A stretch of DNA of 64,000 bases, from assembly GCA_944474755.1 (NCBI GenBank), contig OX104118.1, forward strand, positions 76,773,865-76,837,864, in the 5' to 3' direction. Of the stretch, positions 54,401 to 60,400 are shown piece by piece. The notes under the pieces are model-generated. The model was not told where the DNA came from. It saw nothing but the letters and a program-made list of their open reading frames with translations, and searched no databases. Position numbers and translations under genes: made by a program. This DNA comes from Limnoperna fortunei (Eukaryota; Mollusca; Bivalvia; Mytilida; Modiolidae). Within the stretch, counting starts at the first letter, position 1; every line of letters begins with the position of its first letter.

Positions 54401-57400
54401 CAATATTGCTAGTAAGTTTTGTTTCCATAGGTTAACCAGTTTCAGAGAAGAAGCCTTTTTAAAACTTTTTCCAATAGGGTCCTATGCTAAACTCAGTCCT
54501 GCGGCCATTTTGAATTCTGTTTGGCATAGAAACATAAACTTTATTGGGGACCATCTAAACAATATTGCTAATAAGTTTTGTTTGGATTGGTTAACTGGTT
54601 ACAGAGAATTAGCCTTTTTTCCCATAGGGTCCTATATTAAACTAAGTCCTGCGGTAGTGGACGTATTAGGTTTCCAATCCAAAAAAAAAAAACATTGTAA
54701 AGGTCCATCCAATAAACATTATGGCCAAGTTTGGTTTCAATTTGCCAAGTGGTTTCAGAGAAGAATAAAATGTAAAAAGTTTACAGACGATGAAGACAAT
54801 GATGATGCCAACGACAGACGCAAAGTGGTGACAATAGCTCAAATTCCTTGCTTCAGTGGCAATGAGTGGACTTCAGTAGCAAACACAAGTAAAAACAAAT
54901 ACTCATTATTTATGATTTATTAATATTTAACAAACATAGCACATAAACAATAACAGTAACACGTATAATAAATTGTCACAAGCACTATATAATTCATCAT
55001 TATGGCACTGTACACTGGATTGTCCTGTAATTTTTCACTTCTAGAACATCACTACAAATCTGCTGTATGCTGGGTAGAATTCAACACAATGTCCATCAGC
55101 CTTTGTCCTGCCCACATCACTACAAATCTGCTGTATGCTGGGTAGAATTCAACACAATCTCCATCAGCCTTTGTCCTGCCCACATCACTACAAATCTGCT
55201 GTATGCTGGGTAGAATTCAACACAATCTCCATCAGCCTTTGTCCTGCCCACATCACTACAAATCTGCTGCATGCTGGGTAGAATTCAACACAATCTCCAT
55301 CAGCCTTTGTCCTGCCCACATCACTACAAATCTGCTGTATGCTGGGTAGAATTCAACACAATCTCCATCAGCCTTTGTCCTGCCCACATCACTACAAATC
55401 TGCTGTATGCTGGGTAGAATTCAACACAGTCTCCATCAGCCTTTGTCCTGCCCACATCACTACAAATCTGCTGTATGCTGGGTAGAATTCAACACAGTCT
55501 CCATCAGCCTTTGTCCTGCCCACATCACTACAAATCTGCTGTATGCTGGGTAGAATTCAACACAATCTCCATCAGCCTTTGTCCTGCCCACATCACTACA
55601 AATCTGCTGTATGCTGGGTAGAATTCAACACAGTCTCCATCAGCCTTTGTCCTGCCCACATCACTACAAATCTGCTGTATGCTGGGTAGAATTCAACACA
55701 GTCTCCATCAGCCTTTGTCCTGCCCACATCACTACAAATCTGCTGTATGCTGGGTAGAATTCAACACAGTCTCCATCAGCCTTTGTCCTGCCCACATCAC
55801 TACAAATCTGCTGTATGCTGGGTAGAATTCAACACAGTCTCCATCAGCCTTTGTCCTGCCCACATCACTACAAATCTGCTGTATGCTGGGTAGAATTCAA
55901 CACAGTCTCCATCAGCCTTTGTCCTGCCCACATCACTACAAATCTGCTGTATGCTGGGTAGAATTCAACACAGTCTCCATCAGCCTTTGTCCTGCCCACA
56001 TCACTACAAATCTGCTGTATGCTGGGTAGAATTCAACACAATCTCCATCAGCCTTTGTCCTGCCCACATCACTACAAATCTGCTGTATGCTGGGTAGAAT
56101 TCAACACAATGTCCATCAGCCTTTGTCCTGCCCACATCACTACAAATCTGCTGTATGCTGGGTAGAATTCAACACAATCTCCATCAGCCTTTGTCCTGCC
56201 CACATCACTACAAATCTGCTGTATGCTGGGTAGAATTCAACACAGTCTCCATCAGCCTTTGTCCTGCCCACATCACTACAAATCTGCTGCATGCTGGGTA
56301 GAATTCAACACAATCTCCATCAGCCTTTGTCCTGCCCACATCACTACAAATCTGCTGTATGCTGGGTAGAATTCAACACAATCTCCATCAGCCTTTGTCC
56401 TGCCCACATCACTACAAATCTGCTGTATGCTGGGTAGAATTCAACACAATCTCCATCAGCCTTTGTCCTGCCCACATCACTACAAATCTGCTGCATGCTG
56501 GGTAGAATTCAACACAATCTCCATCAGCCTTTGTCCTGCCTTATGATTACTGTATCTTTTGACTGAAGGAATCATCTTCTTGTACATCCCAGACTTGAGA
56601 CTTCTATCAACAAAATCCCAACATGCAGTTTCAAGGTCATCAAGGCCAAACTGTGATGCACCACATAAGAGTCCTGCAACAGATGAAGTGTTGACATCCA
56701 CACATCCACTGTGTATGTACTGTATGATCTTTCGGAAATCCTCTGGTTCATAGGACTTTACAACAATGGTCACTTTGTCTGATGTAGTGTTCATCTTCTT
56801 TTTCTTGTCCTTTTTCTCAGATTTCTTCAAAAGTTCTGCTTCCTTTTGTTTCTTTAAAATCAGATTGTAGAGAACTCTACTCCTTGTTCCCAGGATAACC
56901 TTGACCCCATACACTTTGACCTTCTCTGGACCAACTTCAAACATGACATCACAGAGTTCTGGGACAGATAAGATGTTTTTTAGGTTCTCAGACAGATCCT
57001 TAGTATTTCTGTATCTCATTCTTTCTTTGATCTTAACTGGTTCCTTGCTGATGAAGCTGGCTGGTTTCCCATTTGCATAGTGTGGATTGAGGATTGGTGT
57101 GGATGATTCAGATTCATAGCCTGATGAGTATTCATCAGATTCCACATGGTCCTTGTCCACCAAAGCTAGAGTGGATTCACATTTATCCATTGTGAAATAT
57201 AAATTCGATGTATTTTCTAGATGAACTGTATTAATACAAATGTATACCTTTGGACTGAGTGCAAGATATTTTTATATACACAGAACATGAAATGATGTGC
57301 TCTTGTATGACAGAGAGCATCTCCTGACATTAGCAAAATAAACTGATTACTGACAGTTATATTTGAGCAACTTCATTCATGTAAAAGTTAGTATATTGGC

Positions 57401-60400
57401 TTGGGGAGGGGGGGCACATAGTTAATTAACCAATTAAGTAATGTGTAATTACTTTATATGATTAATTAATTATTGTCATACATTTAAAATGAAGAAATAA
57501 ATATGGTTTCCAGCCTTAAACAAATTATGACATGAAAATTAAAATAGTGAGAACTAAAACAGATACATACAAATGAAAAAATCTAGTTTTCAAAGAAAAA
57601 AACTGACTACTGCCTATTTTATATGCAATATGAAAACAATACACTGACTGTACAATTTAATAATGGGTAAGTGTCAAAATAAAATAATTGAGACATACTG
57701 AAATGCAGTGATTTTATTAAGTATTTGGTAAACAAGTGACTACAGCAGTACACAATTTTAAAATATCAATGTTTTCAATGCTTATGAGCAGTATCACATC
57801 CTTCATGTATAAAAGTATGATATCTAATCATATAAAACTGTGTATTAATTGAAAGGGAAAAGATGGATCGATCTAGGTAACTGGGTCTTGTATTCTTCTG
57901 GACTTGTTAATGGCTCCATCTAGAATGTGGTCCACTTTGAAAAGCAAAGATTAAGTTGAGTCTAAAAGAATATTAGCTGTTGATGTTTACCTCCATGAAA
58001 TTGCCCAAACAATAAAAACAGCTAACCATGGAAATAGTTAAAGATATTTCAATAAAATTTATCATGTCAAAATGAATGATCCTTATTTACTATATAGCCA
58101 AGGTTTTTTTTAAGCACATCAAAAACTTGCAAATGCCTTATTTAATGAAAAATGCATTTTTCAAGATAATTTGTTTTCTACATACCTGAATTGACTCCAG
58201 TTTTATCACTATCTTCGTGGTTCTGTCTTATATTTTGTATCACTAATAATAAATTAGATATAAGATCTTCAGCAGTGTTAGCAAATTTTCTCACGTTATC
58301 TGTAGCTACAGCACTACCAGTTTTACACCGTGCCATTTTATCTGCTTCCTTACTAATCCACATTTTAAACTCTGCTACATATGAACTTGTAAGATCACTG
58401 AGATATGAAATTGATGAAGTAAATTCACATGTAGAATTGTCAACAGGACTTTTAAAGACATCAATAATTGTCTGAAAGTCTGGGATAAATCCTTCAAGAT
58501 CTGTAACTGTTTCCTCTAAAGCTTTAATGGAGTTTCTGTAAAATATTAACAATATAAGGACAAAAAACATGCATATTTGTAACTCGTTTTTTAATAATTA
58601 ATAACAATGTTTTTTATGAGAAACCCCAATAATCATTCTGATCAAAATGTTTAATATATAGTGCACAATGGCTCCATGTGACAAAGAATCTGTAGAAGTT
58701 TTATTAAATTCCTTTCAGTGGCATAGGTAGTGTTACATCTAAGCGATGAGTACCCACTTATCTCTATAACAAAGTACTTGTTTTTCTATGGGAAACCTCC
58801 AAATATTCTGATCAAAATGTTAAATATACGTGCACAATGGCACTATGTGACAAAGATTCTGTGAACGTTTCATTAACCATTCATGGAATTCATAAACAAA
58901 ATATATCCTATCAAGTTGTGTTTTCCTGACATTAGTAATTTTATATGACAACAAATATAAAAGGAACTTTTAAAGGGCTCTATATATAGGTAAATACCAG
59001 CCTTTTGCTGATATTTTTTTAAAGTATCATATTGTGTAAAACATATACTTTAATAAACAGCACTTGTCGGTTTTGCAATACAGAAAACCAAACTGACAAC
59101 AGTATAAGATCTGTTAACATCTGAGTACACAAAGTTACAAAGTTTACTTCATTTAATCAATATCTTAAAGTTTTTATATAATTTCCTCTTTTGAAGAAGA
59201 AATGCCCCTGGTTGAAAAAGGCAAACTTTAGAAATTAACCCAATACTTCTTGAATGGATAATTTTCAATTTTTACATTATATTTTAACAATTTCCAGATA
59301 ATCTCAGATTTAAATAAAGAGCTTGATCTATCAGTTCATCACAAACTTTAATTCCTCTCACCCTAGGATACAATGTTCCAAGTTTGACTGAAATTAGCAC
59401 AATAGTACAAGAGAAGATTAATAGGTTCTTTCATACGTTTTGGGGAAAGACCGGTTGATCTTTCACGAGTGATAGAAATTTTATGTCTTTTCGCGAGTGG
59501 AGCGCAGCGGAACGAGCCAAAAGACATAAAAATTTCTATCACGAGTGAAAGTTCACACGGACTTTCCCAAAAACGTATGAAAGTACCTATTTCTTCCGTA
59601 AACCAACAACTTTCACATCGCTATAACCTATAGACTCTCCATTGTTTAAGACTCCATTGTCTCTGACGTCCAATCAGAACGCCGGAAATAATGAACGTCA
59701 TAGAAGAACGTTGTTATGCCTCCATAACAACGTTCTTGTTTCTGGCGTTTTGATTGGATGACGCAGCAAGTACAGATGTGTGCGCGTGAGCTCATCTGTA
59801 CTGGGTCATCTGTACCAGAAATCGGCAATTTACGGAAGAATTCAATTTCTGACACCATATTTTAACAATTTCTTAATTATCTCCCCTCTCATATTCTCAA
59901 TTTCTAAATTATCTCCTCTCATATTTTAACAATTTCGAAATTATTTTCACTCAGAAGAAGAGCAGGTGGCCCTTCATTAATCCCTTTCACCCAAGTAAAA
60001 TTTGTGCCAAGTTTGATTGAATTTATCCCAGAGATTCTGGAGAAGATGAACATGTACAAAGTTTACAACAACGACAATAAGAACAACTGACAACGGAAAA
60101 ATATCGGTAAAAAAGCTTGGCTCGGGTGACCTAAAGAACTATTAAATTACATAAAATGCAAAACTAAAGTGTTTATAAAATTTATCAATAATTGGTGCTT
60201 GTTTTTCTGAAGGTTAGTAGTTTCATCATTTTCCAGTATATTAACTTTATATTAACTGAAACATTCAAGAAGTTTCCATAATAAATAATTAAGTTGTTAA
60301 TTTCTCAAATTAAACTAAAAATTATATTAAATTATCTTACTGTGTCCATACAACAGCTCTGTTGGCCAACAACTTCTTCTGTACTGTTAAGCTTCTCTTT

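Larger units (their letters stand above)
54866..57480 (-). repeat. Segmental duplication copy B (contains BTB gene B)
   Basis: Same order and high similarity as copy A at 51504-53080, but with 22 rather than 7 units of the 68-bp repeat, which accounts for most of the extra length. Confidence 0.92.
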
